Shown here: piece by piece, positions 34,155 to 43,127 of the stretch
How positions within the stretch are numbered: position 1 is the first letter of the stretch
Layout: every line of letters begins with the position of its first letter
Source: Nocardioides sp.
Lineage (GTDB): Bacteria > Actinomycetota > Actinomycetes > Propionibacteriales > Nocardioidaceae
Reading direction: 5' to 3'
NCBI RefSeq assembly: GCF_025964975.1
Contig: NZ_JAOPXV010000119.1
Coordinates: 1-45,450 of the forward strand
DNA length: 45,450 nucleotides
The notes under the pieces: generated by a model
What the model was told of the DNA's origin: nothing
Databases searched by the model: none
The model's input: the letters and a program-made list of their open reading frames with translations, nothing else
Position numbers and translations under genes: made by a program

Positions 34155-35356
34155 GCGTCCTGGTCACCGGCATCGGCGAGCTCGCCACCAACGACGTGAC
34201 CGTCGACGGCGGACGCCCGCGCACCGACGACCACCGCGACCCGACCGGGTTGCTCGGGCTCGTCGACGACGCAGCCCTGGTGATCGAGGGCGGGGTCATC
34301 GCCTGGGTCGGTGCGGCTGGCGACGCGCCGGCTGCCGACACGGCCTATGACGCCGGCGGCCGCGCTGTGATCCCAGGCTACGTGGACAGCCACAGCCACC
34401 TCGTCTTCTCCGGCGATCGCGCGCAGGAGTTCGCGGCCCGGATGACGGGGGAGCCCTATTCAGCCGGTGGCATCCGCACGACCGTGGCCGCCACCCGCGC
34501 GGCCACCGACGAACAGCTCATGTCGCACGTCGCCAGGCTCGTCGCCGAGATGCGGGCCCAAGGGACCACGTCGCTCGAGATCAAGAGCGGCTACGGCTTG
34601 ACCGTCCACGACGAGGCCCGCTCGCTCGCGGTCGCGCGGCAGTTCACCGAGGACACCACCTTCCTCGGCGCGCACGTGGTGCCCGACGACACCGACCCGG
34701 ACGACTACGTCGCCCTCGTCACCGGTCCGATGCTGACCGCGGGGGCTCCGCACGCCCGATGGATCGATGTCTTCTGCGAGGACGGGGCCTTCGACGTCGA
34801 CCAGGCGCGAGCCATCCTGGCGGCCGGCGCGGAGCACGGCCTGCGAGGACGCCTCCACGCCAACCAGCTGACGTACGGCGGCGGCGTCAAGCTGGCCGCC
34901 GAGCTGGGGCTCGTCGCGGTCGACCACTGCACCTACCTCGCCGACGACGACGTGAGCGCGCTGGTCGAGTCGGGCACCATCGCCACGCTGCTGCCCGGCG
35001 TCGAGTTCTCGACCCGCCAGCCCTATCCAGACGCTCGCGCGCTCCTCGACGCGGGCGTCCGGGTCGCGCTCGCCAGCGACTGCAACCCCGGCTCCTGCTT
35101 CACGTCGTCGATGGCGCTGTGCATCGCGCTCGCCGTCCGCGAGATGGGCATGCGCCCGGCGGAGGCGTTGTACGCCGCCACGGCCATGGGCGCGCAGGCG
35201 CTGGACCGGGCGGACGTCGGGGTGATCGCCCCCGGCCGGCGCGCGGACCTCGTGGTGCTCGACGCGCCGTCGTACCTCCACCTCGCCTATCGCCCCGGTG
35301 TCCCGCTCGTGACCGGCGTCTGGCAGGGCGGGCGACCCGTTGCCCCGCTGTCCTGA
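34151..35356 (+). CDS. hutI: Imidazolonepropionase
   Basis: This 401-residue amidohydrolase contains the metal-binding [17 protein letters not shown] (near residue 78), [37 protein letters not shown] and [14 protein letters not shown]. It opens the imidazolone ring to N-formimino-L-glutamate, the third step of the pathway and the substrate of HutF. The start is GTG (or alternative) at 34151, overlapping the hutF stop by 4 nt. The C-terminus ends with the usual GVWQGGRPV. It is the last gene of the second hut operon. Confidence 0.95.
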   Translation: MSVLVTGIGELATNDVTVDGGRPRTDDHRDPTGLLGLVDDAALVIEGGVIAWVGAAGDAPAADTAYDAGGRAVIPGYVDSHSHLVFSGDRAQEFAARMTGEPYSAGGIRTTVAATRAATDEQLMSHVARLVAEMRAQGTTSLEIKSGYGLTVHDEARSLAVARQFTEDTTFLGAHVVPDDTDPDDYVALVTGPMLTAGAPHARWIDVFCEDGAFDVDQARAILAAGAEHGLRGRLHANQLTYGGGVKLAAELGLVAVDHCTYLADDDVSALVESGTIATLLPGVEFSTRQPYPDARALLDAGVRVALASDCNPGSCFTSSMALCIALAVREMGMRPAEALYAATAMGAQALDRADVGVIAPGRRADLVVLDAPSYLHLAYRPGVPLVTGVWQGGRPVAPLS

Positions 35357-35373
35357 TCTGGGGATCTGAGGAT

Positions 35374-35430
35374 CTGAGGTAGGGCACACCTCGGAATAGG
35401 GCACCCGCCCCATGTGGGGGCCTACCTCAG
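35374..35430. promoter_or_regulatory. Inverted and direct repeats between hutI and the 44-residue ORF
   Basis: CTGAGGTAGG (35374-35383) is the exact inverse of CCTACCTCAG (35421-35430). Between them lies TAGGGCAC twice, at 35380-35387 and 35397-35404. Just upstream, GATCTG-like units recur at 35354, 35363 and 35371. It may be a weak terminator for hut plus a regulatory region for the downstream small gene and LuxR gene; no -10/-35 pair is certain. Confidence 0.45.
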
Positions 35431-35487
35431 CAGCGCAATCTCGTCTCATCGGGCCGACCGGCTCGACCTGATGAGAAGGAGAGAACC

Positions 35488-35622
35488 ATGTTCGCCACGG
35501 ACAGTTTCCTGAGAGCCGAGGTCACCTACCGCGCGGCCCGCGTCCGCCGGGACTGGGCCAGCCACCGCCCCCCGGTGGTGCGTCGCCGCAAGAGAGACTC
35601 CGAGACCCCCACCCCCCGATGA
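35488..35622 (+). CDS. Basic 44-residue microprotein
   Basis: A 44-codon frame begins with MFATDSFLRAEVTYRAARVR and ends with a run of Arg/Lys (VVRRRKRDSETPTPR). A strong GAAGGAGAG ribosome site precedes the ATG. About a quarter of the residues are Arg or Lys; there is no hydrophobic helix or Cys. I do not recognise a family. It resembles in layout the 36-residue ORF at 6053-6163 (amphipathic start, basic tail), though identity is low. It lies 37 nt before the large LuxR-family regulator gene, so they may be transcribed together. Confidence 0.6.
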   Translation: MFATDSFLRAEVTYRAARVRRDWASHRPPVVRRRKRDSETPTPR

Positions 35623-35659
35623 GTAGGGCTGTCACCATTCGATGGGAGACGCTGTCCCC

Positions 35660-38620
35660 ATGTCAATACGAGACGACACAATGTCGTCCGTGCCCACCGT
35701 CCGCAGCACCGACCTCGTCGGCCGCGATGCCGAACTGGGTGACCTGATCACCCGACTCGGCATCCGTGCGCCCGCGCGCGACACCGCCCAGAGCCACGCC
35801 GTGCTGCTGGCGGGCGACGCGGGCGTGGGCAAGACCAGGCTGCTCACCGAGCTCCGCGACGTCGCGGTCGACGACGGCTGGCGGGTGCTCGCCGGGCACT
35901 GTCTCGACCTGGCCGACGGGTCCCTGCCCTACCTGCCGTTCTCCGAGATCCTCGGTCGGGTCCTGACGGACCGGCCGGAGGTGGCTGCGAGCGTGATGGA
36001 TCGCCATCCCACTCTCGCCCGCCTCCAGCCGGGCCGTCGACTGCGTGCCGTCGACGACCGCGACGAGGACCAGTCGCTCGACCAGGGGAACATCTTCACG
36101 GCCGTCCACGACCTGCTCGAGACCCTGGCCCGCAGCGGGCCACTGCTCGTGGTCGTCGAGGACACCCACTGGGCCGACCAGTCGACCCGCGACATGCTCA
36201 GCTTCCTGTTCTCGCGACGCTTCGCCGGCCCCGTCAGCCTCGTGGTGTCCTACCGGTCCGACGACCTGCACCGACGTCACCCGCTCCGACCGCAGGTGGC
36301 GGAGTGGGCGAGGTTGCGGGGCGTCGACCGGATCCAGGTCGAGCCACTGTCCGACATGGACGTGCGAGAGCTGATCCACACGATGCACGCCAAGTCCCCG
36401 GTCACCGAGGCGACCATCGCCGAGATCATCGACCGGGCCGACGGCAACGCCTTCTTCGTCGAGGAGCTCGTCGGCGCCACGTGGGCCACTGGCGGCCAGA
36501 TCCCCGCCGAGCTCGCCGACGTGCTCCTGGTCCGCCTCGACGGACTGGACCCGCGCACCCTCGAGGTCGTCCGGGTCGCCAGCGTGGCCGGGCGCCAGGT
36601 GTCGCACGAGCTGCTGGCCGCGGTGACGGGGCTCGACTACACCGAGCTCGAGGGAGCGCTGCGCACGGCGGTCGAGTCCAACGTCCTCGTGCAGGCCCGC
36701 GGCTCGTCCTACGCGTTCCGGCACGCCCTGCTCGGCGAGGCTGTCTACGACGACCTGCTGCCGGGGGAGCGCGCGAGGCTCCACGCCGCCTTCATGACCG
36801 CACTCCAGGCCGGCCGCGTCGCCGGGACAGCAGCGGAGCTGGCCCTGCACGCACGGCGCGCCGGTGACCGGATCACCGCGGCCATGGCCAGCATCGAGGC
36901 CGGCAAGCAGGCATTCGCCGTCGGCGGCCCCCACGAGGCGGCGATGCAGTTCCTGGAGGCGCTGGAGCTGCTGGCCGCGGTGCCTGAGGTCCCCGCCGAC
37001 ATCGACGTGCCTGCCCTCGTGCGCAGGTGTGCCGAGGCGTTCGTGGCGTCCGGGCGGGTCTCCAAGGCGGTCAAGGTGCTCCGCAACCACCTCAGCACGA
37101 TGTCCACCGACACGTCGCCGGTCGATCGCGGCCAGGTGCTGATCTCGATCGCGGCTGCGCTTCTGCTGACCGACACCACCGAGGACCCGGAGGTCCTCGC
37201 TGCAGAGGCTGTCGAGCTCCTCGCCGACGCGTCGCCCCGTCTGCTGGCGCGCGCCCTCGGTGTGCACGCCCAGTGCCTGGGTCGACGCAACGAAGAACGC
37301 GCCCGGGCCGTCGCAATGGAAGGCCTCGCGCTCGCCGAGCGACACAGCCTGACCGGGATCGCCGTCGAGATCTCGACCACCCTGATCAGCCTCGAGGACA
37401 CCCCCGACCTCGACCGACTCCGCACCGCGTGGCTCGGAGCCGCCGAGCGCGCCCGCGCGGAGGGACACATCGAGCCCGAGCTGCGCGCCCGCTACTACCT
37501 CGGACGGTTCCAGCACGACCGGGGCGATTTCGCCTCCGCGATGGAGACCTATGACGAGGTGATCCGTCGCGGTGAGGAGGTCGGGCTGCGGTGGGCGCCC
37601 TTCCCGGCGGAGGCCCGGTGGATGAAGGCGATCGTGCTGGCCGACCTGGGTCGCCTCGACGAGTCCTACGCGACGCTCGACGTGTCCGGCCGCAATCCAC
37701 CGGTGGTCTACGAGTGGCTCTACTTCGCCCATCAGCTCTACGTCAACGCGCTGCGCGGACGCTCGATCGCGAGCGTGCGAGACCACTGGCCGCGCGACGG
37801 ACTGATCGCCATCGTCGCCGGCTCGGCCGAGCTCGTGCGCGCCGAGCAGGACGGCGACCCGGCGCGAGCAGTCGAGATCTACCACCATCTCGTCGCCACC
37901 GTCCGACCGTTGTGGCACGAGTGGTTCCAGGCTCGGCTCCGGTTGACCGTCATCGTCATCGGGATCCACGCGACGGCCGCCGCCCACCAGTCCGCCGGCG
38001 AGCGGGAGGCGTCCGCCGAGGTCGTACGCCGCATGCTGTCCGACGCCGAGCGCGTCATCGACTTCCACGCCGAGTACGAGGCGGCCCGTGGCCCCGAGCA
38101 CCAGGCCTGGGGCGCGCGCCTGTCGGCGGAGGAGCTGCGCTGGCGTTGGCTCAGCCAGCTCGATCCGCCAGGTGCAGCCGAGCTCGTCGCAGCGTGGCGA
38201 GCCACCGAGGAGGCGTTCGTCTCCTATGGCGACGTCTACGAGACCGCGCGCGTGCGTGCGCGCCTGGCCGAGGTGCTGCGCGCGACCGGCGATGCGCCCG
38301 GCGCACGGGCGAGCGCTGACCAGGCGCGGGAGACCGCGCGTGAGCTCGGGGCCGCGCCCCTGCTGGCCGAGCTCACTGCCCTCGGGTCGTCGGCCCAGCA
38401 GACGCGGCCCGATGCTGACGGGGTGAGCCTCACGCCGCGAGAGGGCGAGATCCTGGCGCTGGTCGCGGAGGGTCGTACCAACGGCGAGATCGGCAAGCAG
38501 CTCTTCATCTCCACCAAGACCGTCTCGGTGCACGTGTCCAACGTCCTGGGCAAGCTCGACGCCGGTTCGCGCACCGAGGCGGCGGCGATCGCCCGCCGCC
38601 GCGGCCTGCTGCCGACCTGA
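35660..38620 (+). CDS. Large LuxR-family ATPase regulator (LAL type)
   Basis: This 986-residue regulator has an AAA/NACHT-like ATPase domain (DLVGRDAEL; Walker A GDAGVGKT at residues 52-59; Walker B LLVVVEDTHWAD around Glu167-Asp168), a long TPR-like helical middle (about residues 300-900) and a C-terminal LuxR helix-turn-helix from residue 923 (SLTPREGEILALVAEGRTNG, then KTVSVHVSNVLGKL). LAL proteins sense ligands and activate transcription. ATG at 35660 is preceded by GGGAG; in-frame ATGs at 35642 and 35681 are alternatives. No obvious target operator is visible; the neighbouring P450 region is a possible target. Confidence 0.88.
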   Translation: MSIRDDTMSSVPTVRSTDLVGRDAELGDLITRLGIRAPARDTAQSHAVLLAGDAGVGKTRLLTELRDVAVDDGWRVLAGHCLDLADGSLPYLPFSEILGRVLTDRPEVAASVMDRHPTLARLQPGRRLRAVDDRDEDQSLDQGNIFTAVHDLLETLARSGPLLVVVEDTHWADQSTRDMLSFLFSRRFAGPVSLVVSYRSDDLHRRHPLRPQVAEWARLRGVDRIQVEPLSDMDVRELIHTMHAKSPVTEATIAEIIDRADGNAFFVEELVGATWATGGQIPAELADVLLVRLDGLDPRTLEVVRVASVAGRQVSHELLAAVTGLDYTELEGALRTAVESNVLVQARGSSYAFRHALLGEAVYDDLLPGERARLHAAFMTALQAGRVAGTAAELALHARRAGDRITAAMASIEAGKQAFAVGGPHEAAMQFLEALELLAAVPEVPADIDVPALVRRCAEAFVASGRVSKAVKVLRNHLSTMSTDTSPVDRGQVLISIAAALLLTDTTEDPEVLAAEAVELLADASPRLLARALGVHAQCLGRRNEERARAVAMEGLALAERHSLTGIAVEISTTLISLEDTPDLDRLRTAWLGAAERARAEGHIEPELRARYYLGRFQHDRGDFASAMETYDEVIRRGEEVGLRWAPFPAEARWMKAIVLADLGRLDESYATLDVSGRNPPVVYEWLYFAHQLYVNALRGRSIASVRDHWPRDGLIAIVAGSAELVRAEQDGDPARAVEIYHHLVATVRPLWHEWFQARLRLTVIVIGIHATAAAHQSAGEREASAEVVRRMLSDAERVIDFHAEYEAARGPEHQAWGARLSAEELRWRWLSQLDPPGAAELVAAWRATEEAFVSYGDVYETARVRARLAEVLRATGDAPGARASADQARETARELGAAPLLAELTALGSSAQQTRPDADGVSLTPREGEILALVAEGRTNGEIGKQLFISTKTVSVHVSNVLGKLDAGSRTEAAAIARRRGLLPT

Positions 38621-38639
38621 CCGGCACAATGTCTGCTCA

Positions 38640-39416
38640 ATGACAGATGACGAGTTCCGCTGCTCGACCAGCAGCCGCGACGACGACGAGCCGCTGGCGG
38701 GCACGGCACCGACCGACAGCGCGATGCTGTTCCTCGAGCACGCCGGGGCCTGGGGCCGACAGGCGGTGGCGCAGAGCCGCCTGCCGCAGGCGGTGAAGGA
38801 TCACCTCGCCGGGCTCCCCGGACTCCGCGTGCAGCTCATCCGCCGGCACGGGGGCGAGACCGGACCGGGCGTCCGCGTCTTCCATGCGGTTGCCTGCGAG
38901 GGCGGCTTCGTCGTCACCACGGCCGTGCTCGCGAGGGTCGATGACATCGTCGCCCTCGACCTCTCCAGTGACCTGGTGCCCCACGAGCTGGGCCTGTGGC
39001 TCGTGTGCACCAACGGCCGCCGCGACAGGTGCTGCGCGGAGATCGGACGGCCGATCACCGCCGCGCTTGCCGCCCGATGGCCCGAGGAGACCTGGGAGAC
39101 CACCCACCTCGGCGGACACCGCTTCTCCGGCACCCTGCTTGCCCTGCCCAGCGGGCACACGCTCGGCCGACTGAGTCCGCACAACTGCGTCGAGGCGTGT
39201 CAGGAGATCGAGCGGGGCGGCGTGCCGGCCTCGCTCAGCCGCGGACGCGCGGGCCGGAGCGGCGCCGAGCAGGTGCGCGAGCTCCACGTCTTGGCGGGCG
39301 GGCATCCCGACGCCGAGATCGTCGAGGTGAGGGGACCGGAACGGCGCCAGAGCTGCGGTGACTTGGCCGTGAAGGGTACGAGCCGCTTCGAGGTGCGAAA
39401 TCCCCAGGGCCCCTAG
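38640..39416 (+). CDS. Sucrase/ferredoxin-like [2Fe-2S] protein
   Basis: This 258-residue protein matches the sucrase/ferredoxin-like family: FRCSTSSRDDDEPLAGTAP at the start, LVCTNGRRDRCCAEIGRPI near residue 120 (cysteines likely to hold a [2Fe-2S] cluster in a thioredoxin-like fold) and HLGGHRFSGTLLALPSG. The name is historical; no sucrase activity is implied. Its stop lies inside a -10-like box for the P450 gene 9 nt downstream, so it could supply electrons to the P450. No ferredoxin reductase gene is nearby. The ATG at 38640 follows the LuxR stop by 19 nt. Confidence 0.8.
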   Translation: MTDDEFRCSTSSRDDDEPLAGTAPTDSAMLFLEHAGAWGRQAVAQSRLPQAVKDHLAGLPGLRVQLIRRHGGETGPGVRVFHAVACEGGFVVTTAVLARVDDIVALDLSSDLVPHELGLWLVCTNGRRDRCCAEIGRPITAALAARWPEETWETTHLGGHRFSGTLLALPSGHTLGRLSPHNCVEACQEIERGGVPASLSRGRAGRSGAEQVRELHVLAGGHPDAEIVEVRGPERRQSCGDLAVKGTSRFEVRNPQGP

Positions 39417-39419
39417 CAT
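39414..39419 (+). promoter_or_regulatory. Putative -10 box (TAGCAT) for leaderless P450 gene
   Basis: TAGCAT fits TANNNT and ends 6 nt before the ATG at 39426. Its TAG (39414-39416) is also the stop of the upstream gene. No ribosome site lies in between. Confidence 0.4.
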
Positions 39420-39425
39420 CAGGCC

Positions 39426-40880
39426 ATGACGTCGCTGAAGCCCGACCAGATGGCGTCGAACGACGCGGACGCGCGGGCGCTCACGGCTCGGCGCTACGAG
39501 AAGATGCGCCCGATGGCGACCTCGAGGCGCCGGGTCGCCCGGGAGGGGCTGCCGCCGGGGCCCCGCTGGCCAGCCAGCCTCCAGAGCATCGCGCTGCTTC
39601 GCTTCCGTCACCAGTTCGTGCCCTGGGCGCACCGTCGCTATGGCGACGTCTTCACCGTGCGGGTCCTCCCGCAAGGCCGTCCGCTGGTCCTCTTCACCCG
39701 GCCCGAGCACGCGCGCGAGATCTTCGCGGGCGACCCGGAGGTCTTCCACGCGGGCAAGGGCAACGCGATCCTCGGCCCGATGATGGGCGAGCACTCCCTG
39801 CTGCTGCAGGATTCCGCGGAGCACAAGCGAGCCCGCAAGCTGCTGATGCCGGCCTTCAACGGTCACGCCCTGCGTGAGTACGCCGCACTGGTGACCGACG
39901 TCGCCTCCGCGGAGGCGGAGTCCTGGCTGCCCGACGAGTCATTCTCCGCGCTCGAGCGGATGAACCGCCTCACCCTCGAGGTGATCCTCCGCGTCGTCTT
40001 CGGTGTCAGCGACGAGGCCCGGCTCACCGAGATGAGGCCGCTGGTCAACAAGGTGGTCGACGTCAGCCCCGCGATCCTGTTCGGCCACGGCATCCCGCGG
40101 CTGCAGAAGTTCGGTCCGTGGAAGGCTGCGGTCGACAACAGCGTCGAGCTCGACCGGCTCATCTACGCGGAGATCCGGGAGCGCCGGGCTGCGGTCGACC
40201 TTGCCGAGCGTACGGACGTGCTCTCGCGTCTCATCCGGGTCGGTGGCGGGGGCCTCGATGGGCCTGACTCGGACGGGCTCACCGACGAGGAGCTGCGCGA
40301 CCAGCTGGTCACCCTGCTTCTCGCGGGTCACGAGACCACCGCCACCGCACTCGCGTGGGCGCTCTACGAGCTGGGACGGTCACCGGCGCTGCTGGCTCGG
40401 GCGCAGTCCGCGGCGCTGCAGGGCGACGATGACCATCTCGAGGCCGTCTTGAAGGAGTCCATGCGCATCCATCCGGTGATCCCCATGGTGGTGCGGACGC
40501 TGATGAGGCCTGCCACGGTCGGCGGTCATCACCTGCCGGCGGGAGCCACGGTCGGTCCCTCGATCATCATCGCCCACGCCCGTGGCGACAACCACCCGTC
40601 GCCGGCCGAGTTTCGTCCGGACCGCTTCGAGGGCGGGCAGCCGGCCACGAACACGTGGATCCCCTTCGGGGGCGGGGTGCGCCGCTGCATCGGCGCCGGA
40701 TTCTCGCTGATGGAGGGAGTGGTCGTGCTGCGCGAAGTGCTCTCCCAGTTCGCCGTTGAGTCACTGGGCGCCGACAGGCCCAAGGTCCGCAACATCACCA
40801 GCGTGCCGGGCAAGGGCGCCATGATCCGCGTCACTCGGCACTCGGGCACGGAGCAGAACGCGTTCCGGGCTGGCACGTAG
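39426..40880 (+). CDS. Cytochrome P450
   Basis: This 484-residue cytochrome P450 has all the core motifs: I-helix AGHETTA at residues 300-306, ExxR as Glu344-x-x-Arg347 in LKESMRIHP, PERF-type EFRPDRFEGG, and the heme loop FGGGVRRCIGAGF with Cys421 as axial ligand. It is soluble with no membrane anchor, although the first 40 residues are longer than in most bacterial P450s. The N-terminal LPPGPRWPASLQSI resembles the CYP110/CYP136-like group acting on fatty acids or terpenes, but the substrate is not decided by this. It follows a ferredoxin-like gene by 9 nt. Confidence 0.93.
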   Translation: MTSLKPDQMASNDADARALTARRYEKMRPMATSRRRVAREGLPPGPRWPASLQSIALLRFRHQFVPWAHRRYGDVFTVRVLPQGRPLVLFTRPEHAREIFAGDPEVFHAGKGNAILGPMMGEHSLLLQDSAEHKRARKLLMPAFNGHALREYAALVTDVASAEAESWLPDESFSALERMNRLTLEVILRVVFGVSDEARLTEMRPLVNKVVDVSPAILFGHGIPRLQKFGPWKAAVDNSVELDRLIYAEIRERRAAVDLAERTDVLSRLIRVGGGGLDGPDSDGLTDEELRDQLVTLLLAGHETTATALAWALYELGRSPALLARAQSAALQGDDDHLEAVLKESMRIHPVIPMVVRTLMRPATVGGHHLPAGATVGPSIIIAHARGDNHPSPAEFRPDRFEGGQPATNTWIPFGGGVRRCIGAGFSLMEGVVVLREVLSQFAVESLGADRPKVRNITSVPGKGAMIRVTRHSGTEQNAFRAGT

Positions 40881-40908
40881 TGCTGGGTGGACGTGCGAGA
40901 CTTCGCCC

Positions 40909-41331
40909 GTGGACTTGCAGGAGCTCAGCGATCGTCAGGAAATCGGCGACCTCATCACGAGCGTCACCCTCGCCATCGACACGATGTCCTTTGCCGACCT
41001 GAGGCTCCTCTTCACCAACGACGCCATCCTGGACTACTCCAGTGCCGGAGGCCCCACGGGCGACTGCGATGTCGTCGTGCCGTGGCTCGAGCGGACTCTG
41101 GGCGGGTTCGACCGCTTCCAGCACGTCATCGGACAGATCGCCATCTACCTGCTGGGAGACAACGCGCAGGTCACGGCCTACTACACCAGCCCCCGGGTGC
41201 GCCTCGACGCCGACGGGATCGAGAGGGTCCGGGAAGTGGGCGGCTACCACCACCACGACCTGATCCGGACAGGCGAGGGGTGGCGTTCGCGCACCATGGT
41301 CGACGACCGGGTGTGGAGCCGCAACAGCTGA
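40909..41331 (+). CDS. NTF2/SnoaL-like protein
   Basis: This 140-residue protein reads DLQELSDRQEIGDLITSVTL followed by LRLLFTNDAILDYSSAGGP, with later FQHVIGQIAIYL and TAYYTSPRVR. That is the cone-shaped NTF2/SnoaL fold (SnoaL_4 type), found in polyketide cyclases, ring dehydratases and many uncharacterised actinobacterial proteins. A HHHD stretch near residue 115 could bind metal or substrate. The start is GTG at 40909, 28 nt after the P450 stop, so the two may be co-expressed, with this one acting on the P450 product; that is speculation. It is a different subtype from the broken hut gene. Confidence 0.75.
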   Translation: MDLQELSDRQEIGDLITSVTLAIDTMSFADLRLLFTNDAILDYSSAGGPTGDCDVVVPWLERTLGGFDRFQHVIGQIAIYLLGDNAQVTAYYTSPRVRLDADGIERVREVGGYHHHDLIRTGEGWRSRTMVDDRVWSRNS

Positions 41332-41398
41332 TGCGTTGGTCTCCCGGCGGCTCGTCCGGGACAATGGGAGCAACCGCCGATCACCTTGGAGAGTGCAC

Positions 41399-41935
41399 GT
41401 GTCCGACACCCGAGACCGCCCAGTCCTGACCGGACTGATCGCGCTGGTCGCTGTGGCTGCGGTGGTCGGCATCGTCGGTGGTCTGGCTGCCCTGGTGGGC
41501 ACCAAGGCGCTCGGTCTCGACGGTGGCGGCGGCAGGTCCGACAGCGAGGCATCGAGCGGCACCTCGCTCTACCTCCCCGAGCCGACGATCACCTCGGAGA
41601 CCACCTCCCCGGAGGCGGGAGCCTCGCCCACCAGTGAGCCGGTGCAGACAAGCACCGCGCCGGCCACGACCATCACGCTGTCGGCGGGCCAGGAGACGGT
41701 CGCGGCGATGCAGGAGATCGACCTCAGCGGCACCTACCCGACCGGGGAGGGCGCGATCCTGCAGGTGCAACGGCTGGAGAACGGCAAGTGGACGGACTTC
41801 CCGGTCACCATGTCGGTGAACGGCCAGGACTTCGCGACCTACGTGCTCACCAGCCGGGTGGGGGAGAACCAGTTCCGGGTGATCGACACCGACAAGGGCG
41901 TCTTCTCCAACGAGGTCGTCGTCACCGTCGGCTGA
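41399..41935 (+). CDS. Membrane-anchored secreted protein with Ig-like domain
   Basis: This 178-residue protein has a short cytoplasmic start (VSDTRDRPVLT), one membrane helix (GLIALVAVAAVVGIVGGLAA), a Ser/Thr/Pro/Gly linker of about 70 residues and a C-terminal beta-sandwich (ILQVQRLENGKWTDFPVTMS, then FATYVLTSRVGENQFRVIDT), probably Ig-like and exposed outside. GTG at 41399 has GGAGAG 5 nt upstream; a GTG at 41393 is an alternative. The function is unknown. The 3' end overlaps the convergent MFS gene by 14 nt. Confidence 0.7.
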   Translation: MSDTRDRPVLTGLIALVAVAAVVGIVGGLAALVGTKALGLDGGGGRSDSEASSGTSLYLPEPTITSETTSPEAGASPTSEPVQTSTAPATTITLSAGQETVAAMQEIDLSGTYPTGEGAILQVQRLENGKWTDFPVTMSVNGQDFATYVLTSRVGENQFRVIDTDKGVFSNEVVVTVG

Positions 41936-43127
41936 CGGTGTCGAGACGGCGAGTGAAGTAGCCGACCCAGACGGTTCCGAGTGCCGCTAGGCCGGCCATC
42001 ACGACGCAGGCGGCGGCCAGCGGTGCCACGGCCGCCACCACGCTGACGAGCACACCCCCACCGGACCCACCGATGTCACCACACAGCCGCCAACCGCCGA
42101 GATATTGGGCGCGCCCTTCGCGCGGCGCCGTGTCGGCGCCCATGGTCATCACGATGCCGGAACCCAGCCCGTTGCCCACCGCCATCAGCATCATCACGCC
42201 CGCGACGGTGAGCGCATCGGTGGCGAGGGGCAGCAGCGCGCAGCCGAGCGCTGTGGTCGCCACGACGGGTACGGCGACGACGAACCGGCCGTGGTTGTCC
42301 ATCAGCCAGCCCCCCGGGAAGAAGAAGGCGATGTCCACTGCGGCGGCCGTGGCGAAGATCAGCGACGTGGTACTGGGCGACAGCCCGACCTGCTCGGCCC
42401 ACAGGGGCAGCAGCACGATGCGGAGAGACCGGGAGGCGGCAATGATCACCACGGCGACCCCGAGCGTCAGCAGGGTCCTGCGGTGCGCCTTGAGCACCGA
42501 GACGACAGAGGCGTGCGGCGTGCTGCCACGGTGCTCGGAGCCGTAGTCGGCCATGGAGCGTGCCATCAGGGCCGAGACGAGCGCCGTCGCGGCAGCGAGC
42601 CAGAACACCCACGTCAGCTCGCCGAGGTGGATGAGGCCTGCCCCGATCAACGGCCCGATCAGCACGCCGATGCGCATCGACCCCCCGAGCCCCGACATGG
42701 CCCGGGCGCGGAAGGCGAAAGGGACCACGTCGATGAGGTAGCCCTGGCGCGCCATCAGGAAGATGGTCCACGTCATCCCGCTGAACATCACCGCCAGACC
42801 CAGGGCGAGCACCGAGTCGGTGAGGGCGGCGGCAGCCATGGCGACCGCGTCCAGTGACCCCACCGTGGTGAGTGCACGGCGCTCCCCGATCCTGGCAACA
42901 AGGGCCCCGGCCGGCAGCGAGGCCAACAGGCTGCCGATGCCCAGCAGCGCCACGACGAAGGCGGCCGTGGACACGTCGGCCCCCAGCTCGCGGGCCCGCA
43001 GGGCGAGGACCGGGAGCACGGCACCGTGTCCGATCGCGTTGACCACGGAGGGTCCGTAGGCGGGAAGGGCGATGTCGCGGAAGCGGAAGGGCGCTCTCGG
43101 TGCGTCCTCCGCGACTGGTCCACTCAC
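41922..43127 (-). CDS. MFS transporter (about 12 helices)
   Basis: This 401-residue membrane protein has about 12 hydrophobic segments. It has the MFS loop LPAGALVARIGERRALTTVGS between helices 2 and 3, and a second half with FFFPGGWLMDNHGRFVVAVP, typical of drug/metabolite exporters. It overlaps the upstream EamA gene by 4 nt, so the two transporters are coupled and would be under the same leaderless promoter, facing a MarR regulator. This layout suggests an efflux module induced by a toxic ligand. The 3' end overlaps the convergent gene by 14 nt. Confidence 0.85.
   Translation of the reverse strand: MSGPVAEDAPRAPFRFRDIALPAYGPSVVNAIGHGAVLPVLALRARELGADVSTAAFVVALLGIGSLLASLPAGALVARIGERRALTTVGSLDAVAMAAAALTDSVLALGLAVMFSGMTWTIFLMARQGYLIDVVPFAFRARAMSGLGGSMRIGVLIGPLIGAGLIHLGELTWVFWLAAATALVSALMARSMADYGSEHRGSTPHASVVSVLKAHRRTLLTLGVAVVIIAASRSLRIVLLPLWAEQVGLSPSTTSLIFATAAAVDIAFFFPGGWLMDNHGRFVVAVPVVATTALGCALLPLATDALTVAGVMMLMAVGNGLGSGIVMTMGADTAPREGRAQYLGGWRLCGDIGGSGGGVLVSVVAAVAPLAAACVVMAGLAALGTVWVGYFTRRLDTVSRR

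Noticed and set aside
40887..41429. A 180-codon plus-strand frame overlapping the NTF2-like gene
   Set aside because: It is in another frame, of shadow composition, and the frame starting at GTG 40909 has clear NTF2-like sequence.
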